This document shows positions 1-5,975 of a stretch of DNA of 8,877 nt, in pieces (position 1 is the first letter of the stretch; every line of letters begins with the position of its first letter). A program made the translations under genes and the position numbers. The stretch is from contig JAAURZ010000066.1 in the NCBI GenBank assembly GCA_012031955.1, positions 1 through 8,877 of the forward strand, in the 5' to 3' direction. Origin of the DNA: Bacteroidia bacterium (GTDB taxonomy: Bacteria > Bacteroidota > Bacteroidia > Cytophagales > Cyclobacteriaceae). The notes below the pieces were generated by a model. It searched no databases and was not told the DNA's origin. It worked only from the letters and a program-made list of their open reading frames with translations.

Positions 1-2
1 AA

Positions 3-74
3 TTTCGGGAGCAGGTCCGAGCCAACACTGAGGCGGCAATGACGCACGAACATCTGGTCTTTGACAGCGATTAG
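3..74 (+). CDS. C-terminal tail of an unidentified protein (5' end outside window)
   Basis: An open frame runs from the left edge to a TAG at 72-74 and encodes 23 residues ending in THEHLVFDSD. The other two plus frames stop within the first 42 bases, and the composition (acidic and polar, ordinary codons) fits the end of a real gene. The piece is too short to assign a family. It could also be a chance open stretch. Confidence 0.35.
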   Translation, partial: FREQVRANTEAAMTHEHLVFDSD

Positions 75-168
75 GTGATGCTAGGCAAATGGAGGGAATT
101 GAGATTTCAGTAATTACCAACGTACGTAGTACGCGTTCGCCCGAACATTGTAATAAGGAATCACCAAC
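75..168. other. Intergenic spacer with a short perfect inverted repeat
   Basis: No coding frame was seen here. The only structure is CGTAC-GTA-GTACG at 121-133, a perfect 5-bp inverted repeat with a 3-base spacer. It lies just downstream of the stop of the minus-strand regulator and could be a protein-binding site. It is not flanked by a T-run, so a terminator role is not supported. Confidence 0.3.
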
Positions 169-387
169 CTATTTCTTCGAAGGCACCAACAACTCCCTCA
201 CATCCACATCGAGGAACTTGGCTATCTTATAGAATATCTCAATCGCGGGCTGACTATCGTTGGTGCACCACCGCGAAACGGTGGCGGGTCTAACGTTCAG
301 GTGGTCGGCCAGCTCTTTGTTCGTCCTTTTCTTTTCTGCCAGCAGCACCTTTAATCTGTTGTAGTCCGCCTTGGTTGATTTGCTCAT
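169..387 (-). CDS. Small Cro/C1-type (XRE) helix-turn-helix regulator
   Basis: A 72-residue protein that is almost only a Cro/C1-type DNA-binding domain. Residues about 21-40 form the recognition motif (NKELADHLNVRPATVSRW), followed by the usual IEIFYKIAKFLDVDVRELL helices of the family. I chose the ATG at 385-387 because the Lys-rich MSKSTKADYNRLK start matches the usual N-terminus of such proteins. An in-frame ATG at 412-414 and a TTG at 427-429 would add 9 or 14 residues. No sensor or oligomerisation domain is present, so it probably acts as a dimeric repressor of itself and perhaps of the divergent gene at 546. Its cytoplasmic DNA-binding role is known from the family; its targets are inferred only from position. 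Confidence 0.8.
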   Translation of the reverse strand: MSKSTKADYNRLKVLLAEKKRTNKELADHLNVRPATVSRWCTNDSQPAIEIFYKIAKFLDVDVRELLVPSKK

Positions 388-463
388 TCGTCTGGTTTTC
401 TCAAATCTAACCATTTGACAATAAGCCAATTGAATACGTATAAAAGGAAATTAAATGCGCTAT

Positions 464-481
464 AATGTAATATATATCATT
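464..481. promoter_or_regulatory. Candidate operator in the divergent XRE / unknown-gene promoter region
   Basis: In the very A+T-rich region between the two divergent genes, AATG-TA-ATATAT-AT-CATT reads as an interrupted dyad: the outer 4 bases and central 6 bases are symmetric, with two 2-base mismatches. The position fits an operator for the small regulator. A+T-rich sequence makes such dyads by chance, so support is weak. Confidence 0.25.
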
Positions 482-545
482 GTAGACAAATATAATTTCG
501 TTTTATTTATATCTTTATATCATTAAAGGAGCTATTCAAATTTTA

Positions 546-881
546 ATGGAACCGGAAAAAATTCGGCATCGACAGGTCATTTCCTCCGCTGAAGCGCAGA
601 TATGTATCCGCCTTATCGTGGAAGAACTGAAAACCCGCAAACTCTTTCATGGCCTGCATGAACTCGGTTTTGAAGACTGCTATTTGCAGCCGAACCTGGA
701 TGAATTCATTTTGCAATGTGTTGGCTTGCGCGACGATTCCGATGATATCTTCAAGACGTACACCGCCATCATGAATAAGCGCTCCGCAAAAATTCGCAAG
801 GACGGCGATATGATAATAAAGCAGGCTGTGAAAGCTTATCGCGAGATCGTCCAAATCAAAAGCACGGCGCCAGGTAAATAA
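546..881 (+). CDS. Unrecognised 111-residue helical protein
   Basis: I do not recognise a family. The protein is predicted cytoplasmic: it has no signal peptide or membrane segment, a charged amphipathic sequence, and a likely all-alpha fold. An acidic centre (DEFILQCVGLRDDSDDIF) is followed by a Lys-rich C-terminal helix. A TAAAGGAG element lies at 524-531, but its end is 14 bases from the ATG, long for a classical ribosome site. The overlapping minus-strand frame at 543-854 has less natural composition and no start signal, so I take the plus strand. A strong hairpin begins two bases after the stop, so the gene is probably monocistronic. It is divergent from the small XRE regulator, which may control it. 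Confidence 0.65.
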   Translation: MEPEKIRHRQVISSAEAQICIRLIVEELKTRKLFHGLHELGFEDCYLQPNLDEFILQCVGLRDDSDDIFKTYTAIMNKRSAKIRKDGDMIIKQAVKAYREIVQIKSTAPGK

Positions 882-882
882 A

Positions 883-919
883 AGAGCGCGGGCAAAAGAA
901 CACCTTTCGCCTGCGCTCT
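883..919. terminator. Strong stem-loop after the 111-residue gene
   Basis: AGAGCGCGGGC at 883-893 pairs with GCCTGCGCTCT at 909-919 (11 bp, one G-T wobble). The loop can extend the stem by AAAG/CTTT after an A-C mismatch. It starts 2 bases after the stop of the upstream gene. On the plus strand it lacks a clear T-run. On the minus strand it is followed by TTTTATTT, so its intrinsic termination would be better in that direction. Confidence 0.65.
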
Positions 920-1072
920 ACATTCTATTGTACCTACGCAGTAGCTTGCGCTATTTGTTGGACGAACTGGGTGGGTATTTTGTGTTCACTACAGAAACTT
1001 CAAGAACCAAGCAAAGTATCAAATGAGATGAATGTGGCATACGATAGCTGAACATTTAACACTCATACCCGC

Positions 1073-1095
1073 ATTCCGTTCACTGGTGAACGAAT
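1073..1095. promoter_or_regulatory. Palindrome upstream of the WYL regulator (candidate operator)
   Basis: CGTTCAC-TG-GTGAACG is a perfect 7-bp inverted repeat with a 2-base centre. It extends to 10-bp arms (ATTC-GTTCAC / GTGAACGAAT) if one C is bulged. It lies about 43 bases before the start of the WYL regulator, the position expected for autoregulation. The rest of 920-1138 shows no gene or other clear structure. Confidence 0.45.
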
Positions 1096-1138
1096 TTTCC
1101 ACCATGAATTGTAAATTGAGTTCTCCAAACTTAACAGT

Positions 1139-1834
1139 ATGAAACGCGTCGACAGACTTATGGGTATTGTTACCATGCTTCAATCGCGGCGGTATGTGAC
1201 GGCGGAAAAAATTGCCGAAAAATTCGACATCAGCATTCGCACCGTCTATCGCGACATTCGCTCGCTGGAGGAAGTCGGCATTCCGGTGTCTTTCGAGAAC
1301 AACAAAGGGTACTTCATCGTGCAGGGCTATTTTCTTCCACCCGTTTCATTTTCGCCCGACGAAGCCAACGCGCTGGTGCTGATGGCTTCCCTGGCCGAAC
1401 GTTTCAGCGATGCGATCACCGCGCGCCATACCGAAAGCGCGCTTGTAAAGATCAAGGCCGTGTTGGGTGAATCCGACAAAGAGCGCTCGGAACGGCTGTC
1501 GGAAAGTATCAAGGTGGTGAACCCCAACCCCAACGATACGCACTACCTGCCGGAGATACAGGCGGCCATTTGTTTTCAGACCATACTCTCCGTCAACTAT
1601 ACCGACCTGAAGCAGCAAACCACGCAACGCGAGGTGGAGCCGATCGGCATGATCTATTACACCGACCAGTGGCACCTCATCGCCTGGTGCTGGTTGCGCC
1701 ACGATTACCGCGACTTCATCGTGAAGCAGATCAACAAGCTTTCCCTCACCCGCAAACCCTTCCGCAAGCACGACCACATCAGCGTCGCAGACCACATGCT
1801 CACCTGGAAAATAAATCCAACCGGACTGCCATAG
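1139..1834 (+). CDS. YafY-like transcriptional regulator (HTH_11 + WYL domain)
   Basis: A 231-residue cytoplasmic transcription factor of the usual length for this family. The N-terminal winged helix-turn-helix (residues about 4-60) contains the typical VTAEKIAEKFDISIRTVYRDI motif and the wing ending in NNKGYFI. A linker region rich in hydrophobic helices follows. The C-terminal WYL domain (about 150-215) carries WHLIAWCWLRHDYRDF, where the signature W-Y-L is W-H-L here. WYL domains are known to sense ligands, often nucleic acid or nucleotides, in regulators and defence systems; the ligand here cannot be told. The ATG at 1139 is supported by the direct MKRVDRL start typical of the family. No adjacent target gene is obvious; the upstream palindrome suggests autoregulation. 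The reading frame is intact. Confidence 0.9.
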   Translation: MKRVDRLMGIVTMLQSRRYVTAEKIAEKFDISIRTVYRDIRSLEEVGIPVSFENNKGYFIVQGYFLPPVSFSPDEANALVLMASLAERFSDAITARHTESALVKIKAVLGESDKERSERLSESIKVVNPNPNDTHYLPEIQAAICFQTILSVNYTDLKQQTTQREVEPIGMIYYTDQWHLIAWCWLRHDYRDFIVKQINKLSLTRKPFRKHDHISVADHMLTWKINPTGLP

Positions 1835-1865
1835 GGCTGTCAGTGGCCTGAGGTTATTTCGCCGT

Positions 1866-1892
1866 GTCCAATCCGCAAGCTTCGGGTTGGGC
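1866..1892. terminator. Hairpin downstream of the WYL regulator
   Basis: CCAATCCG at 1868-1875 pairs with CGGGTTGG at 1883-1890 around a 7-base loop (8 bp, one T-G wobble), and two more flanking pairs are possible. It lies 34 bases after the stop of the regulator and before the next start. No T-run follows, so this is a possible terminator or leader structure rather than a textbook terminator. Confidence 0.35.
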
Positions 1893-1921
1893 ATGCATGT
1901 TATAACTATCAATTTCGAGCC

Positions 1922-2143
1922 ATGAATCCGACACAATCACTAGCACACGAGCGCAGCCGCCGTTTTTCGCGATGGGACGCCGTCGTAAAATTTCTGTCAG
2001 GCCTGACCGGCAAAGACAGCGAGATCAGGATTTCGCACGATAAGGATGAAGATTGGAGCGTGGAAGTGCGGGACCGTGTGAAGAAAATTCAACACAAAAA
2101 CCGGTCTTCCCTCGGGGCAGGCCTTCACGACCTCTATTGGTAA
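1922..2143 (+). CDS. Unknown 73-residue basic protein
   Basis: A small soluble protein with many charged residues (RSRRFSRWDAVVKFL near the N-terminus, DKDEDWSVEVRDRVKK in the middle) and no signal or membrane segment. I recognise no family. Support comes from the ATG start, an intact frame with ordinary codon use, and the stop at 2141-2143 lying one base before the ATG of the next gene, which is typical of translational coupling. An overlapping minus-strand frame exists at 1997-2323 but runs across both plus genes and looks like a shadow. It could be non-coding leader sequence. Confidence 0.45.
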   Translation: MNPTQSLAHERSRRFSRWDAVVKFLSGLTGKDSEIRISHDKDEDWSVEVRDRVKKIQHKNRSSLGAGLHDLYW

Positions 2144-2144
2144 C

Positions 2145-2867
2145 ATGTTTCGAACAAGCTTACTCCTGCTTATCGTCACGTTGACGGCTGGCGACGCCAT
2201 CGGCCAGGTGCGCGACTCCGTATCGCGGCCAACGCTGCTTATCACGCCGCGACTGAACAGCGCCGGGCACTTTCCTTTTACCGGGTCGCTTATCAACCAC
2301 CACCTCAATGCCGACCTGAACATTTTCTACAGCCGGCGCACGCTGGGGTTTTTCCTCTTCAAGTCGTACGACATTGCCGACCCGCACTCGATCGTGAACT
2401 ACTTCCAACCGGGCGTATTTGCCAACTTACAGTTGCGCCCCACTTTTAAGGCGCGCGTGGTGTTCGGCTACATCTTCTCGCAAACCGACGGCTTCCGCGA
2501 CAGCGACTCAGACTATTACACGGCTGTGGCGTTTTACTGGGATCCTTCGCCCAACTTCCATGTCGAACACACCGCCCTGTTCTATGACTATACGCTTAAC
2601 AAGAAACTCGCCAACCGGTTGCTGGTGGGTTGGTCGTCGCGGAAGGTGAAAGTGGAAGTGTATATCTGGCACCGCTATGTGATGGACGAAGAGCGGCAGG
2701 CGGTATCGTCGGCGCTGGCGCTCACGTTCCCCAAGGTCAAGCTAAGCGAAAAGGTGTCGGTGCAACTCACCTCTACGTACATGGGCTACATGAGCAAGAG
2801 CAAACCCGACTATGCATTGCGCGATGGGTTCCTCTTTACGCTTGCGGCTCCCATCTCACCGCTATAA
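2145..2867 (+). CDS. Secreted/outer-membrane beta-rich protein of unknown function
   Basis: A 240-residue protein with a clear N-terminal signal peptide: a basic start (MFR), a hydrophobic LLLLIVTL core, and likely cleavage after residues 18-21 near the GDAIGQ segment. The mature part alternates polar and hydrophobic residues and is rich in Tyr, Phe and Trp (for example ADLNIFYSRRTLGFFLFKSY and VKVEVYIWHRYVM). This pattern fits an outer-membrane beta-barrel of roughly 8-10 strands or a periplasmic beta protein. The C-terminus ends FLFTLAAPISPL, with no terminal aromatic residue. It follows the small protein at 1922 by one base and may be co-translated with it. No enzyme motif is seen. The assignment is to a structural class only. 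Confidence 0.7.
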   Translation: MFRTSLLLLIVTLTAGDAIGQVRDSVSRPTLLITPRLNSAGHFPFTGSLINHHLNADLNIFYSRRTLGFFLFKSYDIADPHSIVNYFQPGVFANLQLRPTFKARVVFGYIFSQTDGFRDSDSDYYTAVAFYWDPSPNFHVEHTALFYDYTLNKKLANRLLVGWSSRKVKVEVYIWHRYVMDEERQAVSSALALTFPKVKLSEKVSVQLTSTYMGYMSKSKPDYALRDGFLFTLAAPISPL

Positions 2868-2995
2868 CACGGAAACAAAAAGCAGATTCCGCGCGTCGTG
2901 ATTTGGCTCCCGTTTTTTCTACGGGCTACGGGTCGCAGACACACGCTGATTATCGGATTATACTGTTTATGAGAGAAAGGCCTCGCTAATCATTA

Positions 2996-3023
2996 CTGGC
3001 AGCCCCGGATTACGGGACGCCAG
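2996..3023. terminator. Stem-loop between the convergent barrel and repressor genes
   Basis: CTGGC at 2996-3000 pairs with GCCAG at 3019-3023, and inner CCCG/CGGG closes a GATTA loop, with a small internal loop between the two stems. It sits between the 3' ends of convergent genes, where a shared terminator is expected. There is no T-run on the plus strand. The rest of 2868-3058 shows no gene. Confidence 0.4.
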
Positions 3024-3058
3024 CATGATCGGGCAAACAGCGAAGAAAGCCAACTCTT

Positions 3059-3841
3059 TTATTTTTTCTTAAGGCGCGCCAATTCCTCCTGCAGGGAGTA
3101 AATGGTGAGCGCCAGGTGGTCCATTTGTTTTCTATCTGCTTCGTCGGGCCCGGGAAACTTGGTGGAGAAAAATCCCTTGGCCTGCCATACTTCGAGTATG
3201 TCCTCCGCGGCGATAGCATAGGGCTGATATTGGCGATTGTCTGACACCAGCAGAAACTTTTCGTCGTCCGAAAAATTGAACATCCGCTTGAATACAATCC
3301 CCTCTGTCTTCGTCACAACGACATAAAGGTTTCCATTCTTCACCTTGTCGAGGTTGTCGATGTATTCGCCGAACACGATACTGCCGGGTTGCACCGGAAG
3401 CATGGAGTCCCCTTTAATTTCGAACGCTCTATATGTAGCAGCGCGCGGAAGCACCGGCACATTCATGCGCGGCAGGTCGCGAATAAATTCCGGGTCCTGG
3501 TATCCATTCAGGTATCCGGCGGAAGCCTTCTGCGACACCAGTTCTACGTTCTCCCTGTCGTCTTTATCAACCGTAATGGCCAGTATCTCCTTGCCACGAG
3601 CCATCGGCTTGGCCTTCCATTCGGGTTCAGGCACTTTACTTAATTCCTTTCTGCTCAATATATCAAGACTCACCTGAAAGGTTTCTGCAATGTCGAGTAA
3701 ACAGGGCAGCGGTGGGGTTGCTCTCGCCTCCTCATAAGCACCTATTACCGACTGCTTCACGCCCAGTTTCTCGGCAAGTTGTTTTTGCGTCCAGCCCTTT
3801 TGAGCACGGAGAAACTTGAGGTTCTTACTAATCACATTCAT
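3059..3841 (-). CDS. LexA/CI-like repressor: XRE helix-turn-helix + S24 self-cleaving peptidase
   Basis: A 260-residue repressor. Residues 5-60 are a Cro/C1-type DNA-binding domain (WTQKQLAEKLGVKQSVIGAYE). Residues about 105-225 are an S24 (LexA/UmuD-type) peptidase: the likely nucleophile is Ser146 in KGDSMLPV, the general-base Lys is Lys185 in GIVFKRM, and a probable self-cleavage bond is Ala108-Gly109 in KASAGYLNGY. A charged helix (LQEELARLKKK) ends the protein. The family is known to be inactivated by RecA-stimulated autocleavage, or by related signals, after DNA damage. I chose the ATG at 3839-3841 because it starts directly before the HTH; a TTG at 3881-3883 would add 14 unconserved-looking residues. 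It is divergent from dinB, and two matching inverted repeats lie between them. It is therefore likely the SOS-type repressor of this cassette and of itself. Confidence 0.9.
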   Translation of the reverse strand: MNVISKNLKFLRAQKGWTQKQLAEKLGVKQSVIGAYEEARATPPLPCLLDIAETFQVSLDILSRKELSKVPEPEWKAKPMARGKEILAITVDKDDRENVELVSQKASAGYLNGYQDPEFIRDLPRMNVPVLPRAATYRAFEIKGDSMLPVQPGSIVFGEYIDNLDKVKNGNLYVVVTKTEGIVFKRMFNFSDDEKFLLVSDNRQYQPYAIAAEDILEVWQAKGFFSTKFPGPDEADRKQMDHLALTIYSLQEELARLKKK

Positions 3842-3910
3842 GACATCACTTGTCTGGTAAACACTCGTCCTTGTGACGATCAACCTACGCTAATGACTTC
3901 ACAAATAAAA

Positions 3911-3925
3911 ACTAAATATTTTAGT
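3911..3925. promoter_or_regulatory. Operator 1 for the S24 repressor (predicted)
   Basis: ACTAAA-TAT-TTTAGT is a perfect 6-bp inverted repeat with a 3-base centre. It recurs almost exactly at 3944-3958, and both sites lie in the 128-base gap between the divergent repressor and dinB. Two copies of a dyad between a repressor and its presumed target support an operator. The binding protein is inferred, not shown. Confidence 0.7.
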
Positions 3926-3943
3926 ATTACAATGTTTCATGAT

Positions 3944-3958
3944 ACTAATTTATTTAGT
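3944..3958. promoter_or_regulatory. Operator 2 for the S24 repressor (predicted)
   Basis: ACTAAT-TTA-TTTAGT is the same dyad as at 3911-3925 with one arm mismatch. The two centres are 33 bp apart, close to three helical turns, so dimers could bind on the same DNA face. It ends 11 bases before the dinB ATG, so bound repressor would cover the dinB promoter or start region. Confidence 0.7.
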
Positions 3959-3969
3959 TATATAGCGTC

Positions 3970-5169
3970 ATGAATGCGAATAGAAACATTGTTCACCTGG
4001 ATCTGGATGCTTTTTTTGTGGCCGTGGAGCGCCTCAAGGACAAAAAGCTTGTTGGCAACCCCTTATTATAGGAGGCAGCAGCCGGCGTGGCGTGGTGGCC
4101 GCCTGCAGCTACGAAACGCGGCGCTTCGGCGTGCACTCCGCCATGCCCATGTACCTGGCGTTGCAACTTTGCCCCGACGCCATCGTCATCTCCGGCGACG
4201 TGGAGGCGTACAGCAAGTTCTCGCACCTGGTTCACCGAAGTGATCGCCGAAGAGTCGCCCAGCTTCGAAAAATCTTCCATCGACGAGTTCTACATAGACG
4301 CCAGCGGCATGGATCGCTACGTGGGCGCGTTCAAGTGGGCACTTGATCTCCATAAAAAGATTACCAGGGAAAGTGGCCTGCCTATCTCCATGGGCATGTC
4401 TATTAATAAGCTGATTTCCAAAGTGGCCACAGGTGAATACAAGCCCAACGCCAAAATTCAAATACCCCTGGGGCAGGAGCGTGATTTTCTCGACCCGCTG
4501 CCGGTGGAAAGAATTCCGATGATCGGCAAACAGACAGCGTCCTTCTTATATGATATGGGCGTGCGCCGGGTAAGCACCCTGCGTGAAATGCCACTGCCCT
4601 TCCTGGTAAGCGCGTTTGGCAAGAATGGCATCAGCCTCTGGAACAAGGCGCATGGTGTTGACGAGACGCCGGTAGTACCCTACAGCGAACAAAAGTCGAT
4701 CTCCACCGAAAGCACCTTCGAAGAAGATACGATAGACGTGAAGAGGCTGAAGTCGATCATGATCGCGATGGTAGAAAAAATCAGTTTCCAATTACGTCAG
4801 CAGAAAAAGCTTACGTCGTGTGTGACGGTGAAAATCAGGTACTCCAACTTCGATACGGAAACCAAGCAGATCCAGATTCCCTACACATCGTCGGACCATG
4901 TGATCCTGCGCACCGCCCTGGAACTGTTCGAGCGCCTCTACAACCGCCGCATGCTGATACGCCTCGTGGGTGTACGCCTGAGCGGCCTTGTGCATGGCAA
5001 CTACCAGATCAGCCTGTTTGACGACACGGTGGAAAGCATCAGCCTGTACGACGCCATCGACCGCATCAAACACAAACACGGGTCCGAAAAAGTAATGCGT
5101 GCCACGACCATCGACGTGGGTAAGCGGGTAAAAATGGAAATGAACATGTTTAAAGGAAATTTGAGATGA
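3970..5169 (+). CDS. dinB: DNA polymerase IV (Y-family translesion polymerase), two apparent frameshifts
   Basis: After correction this is a full-length protein of about 399 residues. Catalytic metal ligands are visible: Asp11 in VHLDLDAFF and Asp105-Glu106 in SSIDEFYID; the FF pair at 15-16 includes the steric-gate position. The palm/fingers segment RRFGVHSAMPM, the thumb helix-hairpin-helix region (PVERIPMIGKQTASFLYDMG) and the little finger domain follow. QISLF at residues 346-350 (5005-5019) matches a beta-clamp binding motif. The frame from 3970 stops at a TAG at 4069-4071. Adding one C to the C-run at 4059-4062 restores PLIIGGSS. Removing one T at 4231-4232 restores SHLVTEVIAEE and returns to the original frame. 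It copies damaged DNA with low fidelity (family knowledge). It is divergent from the S24 repressor, with operators 11 and 44 bases upstream. Confidence 0.92.
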
Positions 5170-5243
5170 CGTCAAAGCAAGCGGGCCAGGCGAAGTTCGC
5201 GAACCGGAAACCGGCAGCCGCCCGGCCCGCCGCCAAACCCTGA
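5166..5243 (+). CDS. Possible 25-residue basic Ala/Pro-rich micro-ORF overlapping the dinB stop
   Basis: An ATG at 5166 overlaps the dinB TGA (ATGA), and the frame runs 25 residues: MTSKQAGQAKFANR then KPAAARPAAKP. ATGA overlaps are typical of translational coupling. The Lys/Arg/Ala/Pro-rich composition resembles disordered nucleic-acid-binding tails. It could be a chance frame in structured G+C-rich DNA, or a tail of DinB separated by another frame error. No family is recognised. Confidence 0.25.
   Translation: MTSKQAGQAKFANRKPAAARPAAKP
5181..5230. terminator. G+C-rich structured element after dinB
   Basis: GCGGGCC at 5181-5187 is perfectly complementary to GGCCCGC at 5224-5230. The enclosed 36 bases can form smaller hairpins (GCG-AAGTT-CGC and CCGG-AAA-CCGG), giving a branched fold. 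It lies between dinB and the LigT-like gene. No T-run follows, so it may be an attenuating or mRNA-stabilising structure rather than a full terminator. Confidence 0.35.
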
Positions 5244-5285
5244 AGGGGGCGCGCGAAGAAACCAGTAATCAAAGACAACAACAAT

Positions 5286-5824
5286 ATGAGAACGACAGCA
5301 GTAAAAACCAGCCAGTCCATTCAGGAATTACTTTTTATCATTGCACCGCCGCGGCACATTGCCAGCGACGTGGCCGTGTTGAAAGACGACGTGCAATACC
5401 TTATCGGACGCGAGTTCGAAGATCGCTACACGCCGGCGCACATTTCTCTCTTTAAATATGCCGACGAACATATCGACGAAATCATCGAACACGTCGAAGC
5501 CAAGGCACGCAGTTTAAGGCATTCAATGTTTTTATCAAAAATCTGAATACGATCGTATGTGAACGGCAGACGTGTCATACCACCTGGACATCACTCAACA
5601 AATACCCCATACGCGAAATCTTTGAGAAAACAGTAAAGGAAGACGCCAACTTCACGCCCCGGCTCGTGATCGCGCGAAACCTTGGCGACGAAGATTTTCT
5701 CAAAAGCTGGCCCTATCTGAAAGACCTGCCCTACAGCCAGCACTTCCTTTGCGATCGCATTACGGTACTGGCGCGCACGGAAAATCGGTGGACGTTCTAT
5801 CGCGACATTCAGTTCAGTTTCTAA
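5286..5824 (+). CDS. LigT-like 2'-5' RNA ligase / cyclic phosphodiesterase family protein, one apparent frameshift
   Basis: The first frame (from ATG 5286) ends at a TGA at 5544-5546. A one-base loss near 5516-5520 (AAGG, restored as AAAGG or AAGGG) joins it to a second frame that runs to TAA 5822-5824, giving about 179 residues, the usual family length. The family has a two-lobed 2H fold with two His-x-Thr/Ser motifs. The first is present (AHISLFKY). At the second, the expected PHxTIAR-type sequence reads FTPRLVIAR, so both the His and the Thr/Ser are missing. The C-terminal SQHFLCDRITVLAR strand matches the family end. 2H enzymes act on RNA 2',3'-cyclic phosphate, 2'-5' bonds or cyclic nucleotides; with one motif lost, activity may be altered or absent. 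It lies downstream of dinB and upstream of recQ on the same strand. Confidence 0.8.
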
Positions 5825-5849
5825 TCAATCCTAAGCCGGTAAGTTGGCT

Positions 5850-5864
5850 GCAAGCAAAACTTGC
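5850..5864. terminator. Short hairpin after the LigT-like gene
   Basis: GCAAG-CAAAA-CTTGC is a perfect 5-bp stem with a 5-base loop 25 bases after the stop. It is followed on the plus strand by an A-run rather than a T-run, so terminator function is uncertain. The remaining spacer to recQ (to 5975) is A+T-rich. It holds a TTCAAAT direct repeat at 5914-5920 and 5927-5933 and an ACCGG/CCGGT inverted repeat around 5942-5960, but no gene. Confidence 0.25.
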
Positions 5865-5975
5865 GTTAAAAAAATAAACAACAAAATTTAAAATAGACGT
5901 AAGGCGGGCATTGTTCAAATAATGTTTTCAAATTAGGCAAAAACCGGCCGCGCACCGGTCAATACGCTTTTGAAA

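Noticed and set aside
543..854. 103-codon minus-strand open frame opposite the 111-residue gene
   Set aside because: The plus-strand frame has an upstream AAAGGAG element, a hairpin just after its stop and a more natural soluble-protein composition.
954..982. Possible Bacteroidota promoter (TTTG, 18 bases, TATTTTG)
   Set aside because: The spacing is near consensus, but the -7 element is one base short of TAnnTTTG and it lies over 150 bases before the WYL gene; too weak to list as a feature.
1346..1936. 196-codon minus-strand open frame opposite the WYL regulator
   Set aside because: The plus strand encodes a clear HTH + WYL protein; the antisense product has no recognisable domain.
3842..3883. 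Longer repressor start at a TTG (3881-3883)
   Set aside because: It would add 14 residues (MIVTRTSVYQTSDV) not expected before the HTH. The ATG at 3839-3841 starts directly before the domain.
4057..4236. Programmed ribosomal frameshifting in dinB
   Set aside because: Two opposite shifts are needed, there is no recognisable slippery heptamer with a downstream stimulatory fold, and similar shifts occur in two neighbouring genes. Read error or mutation is simpler.
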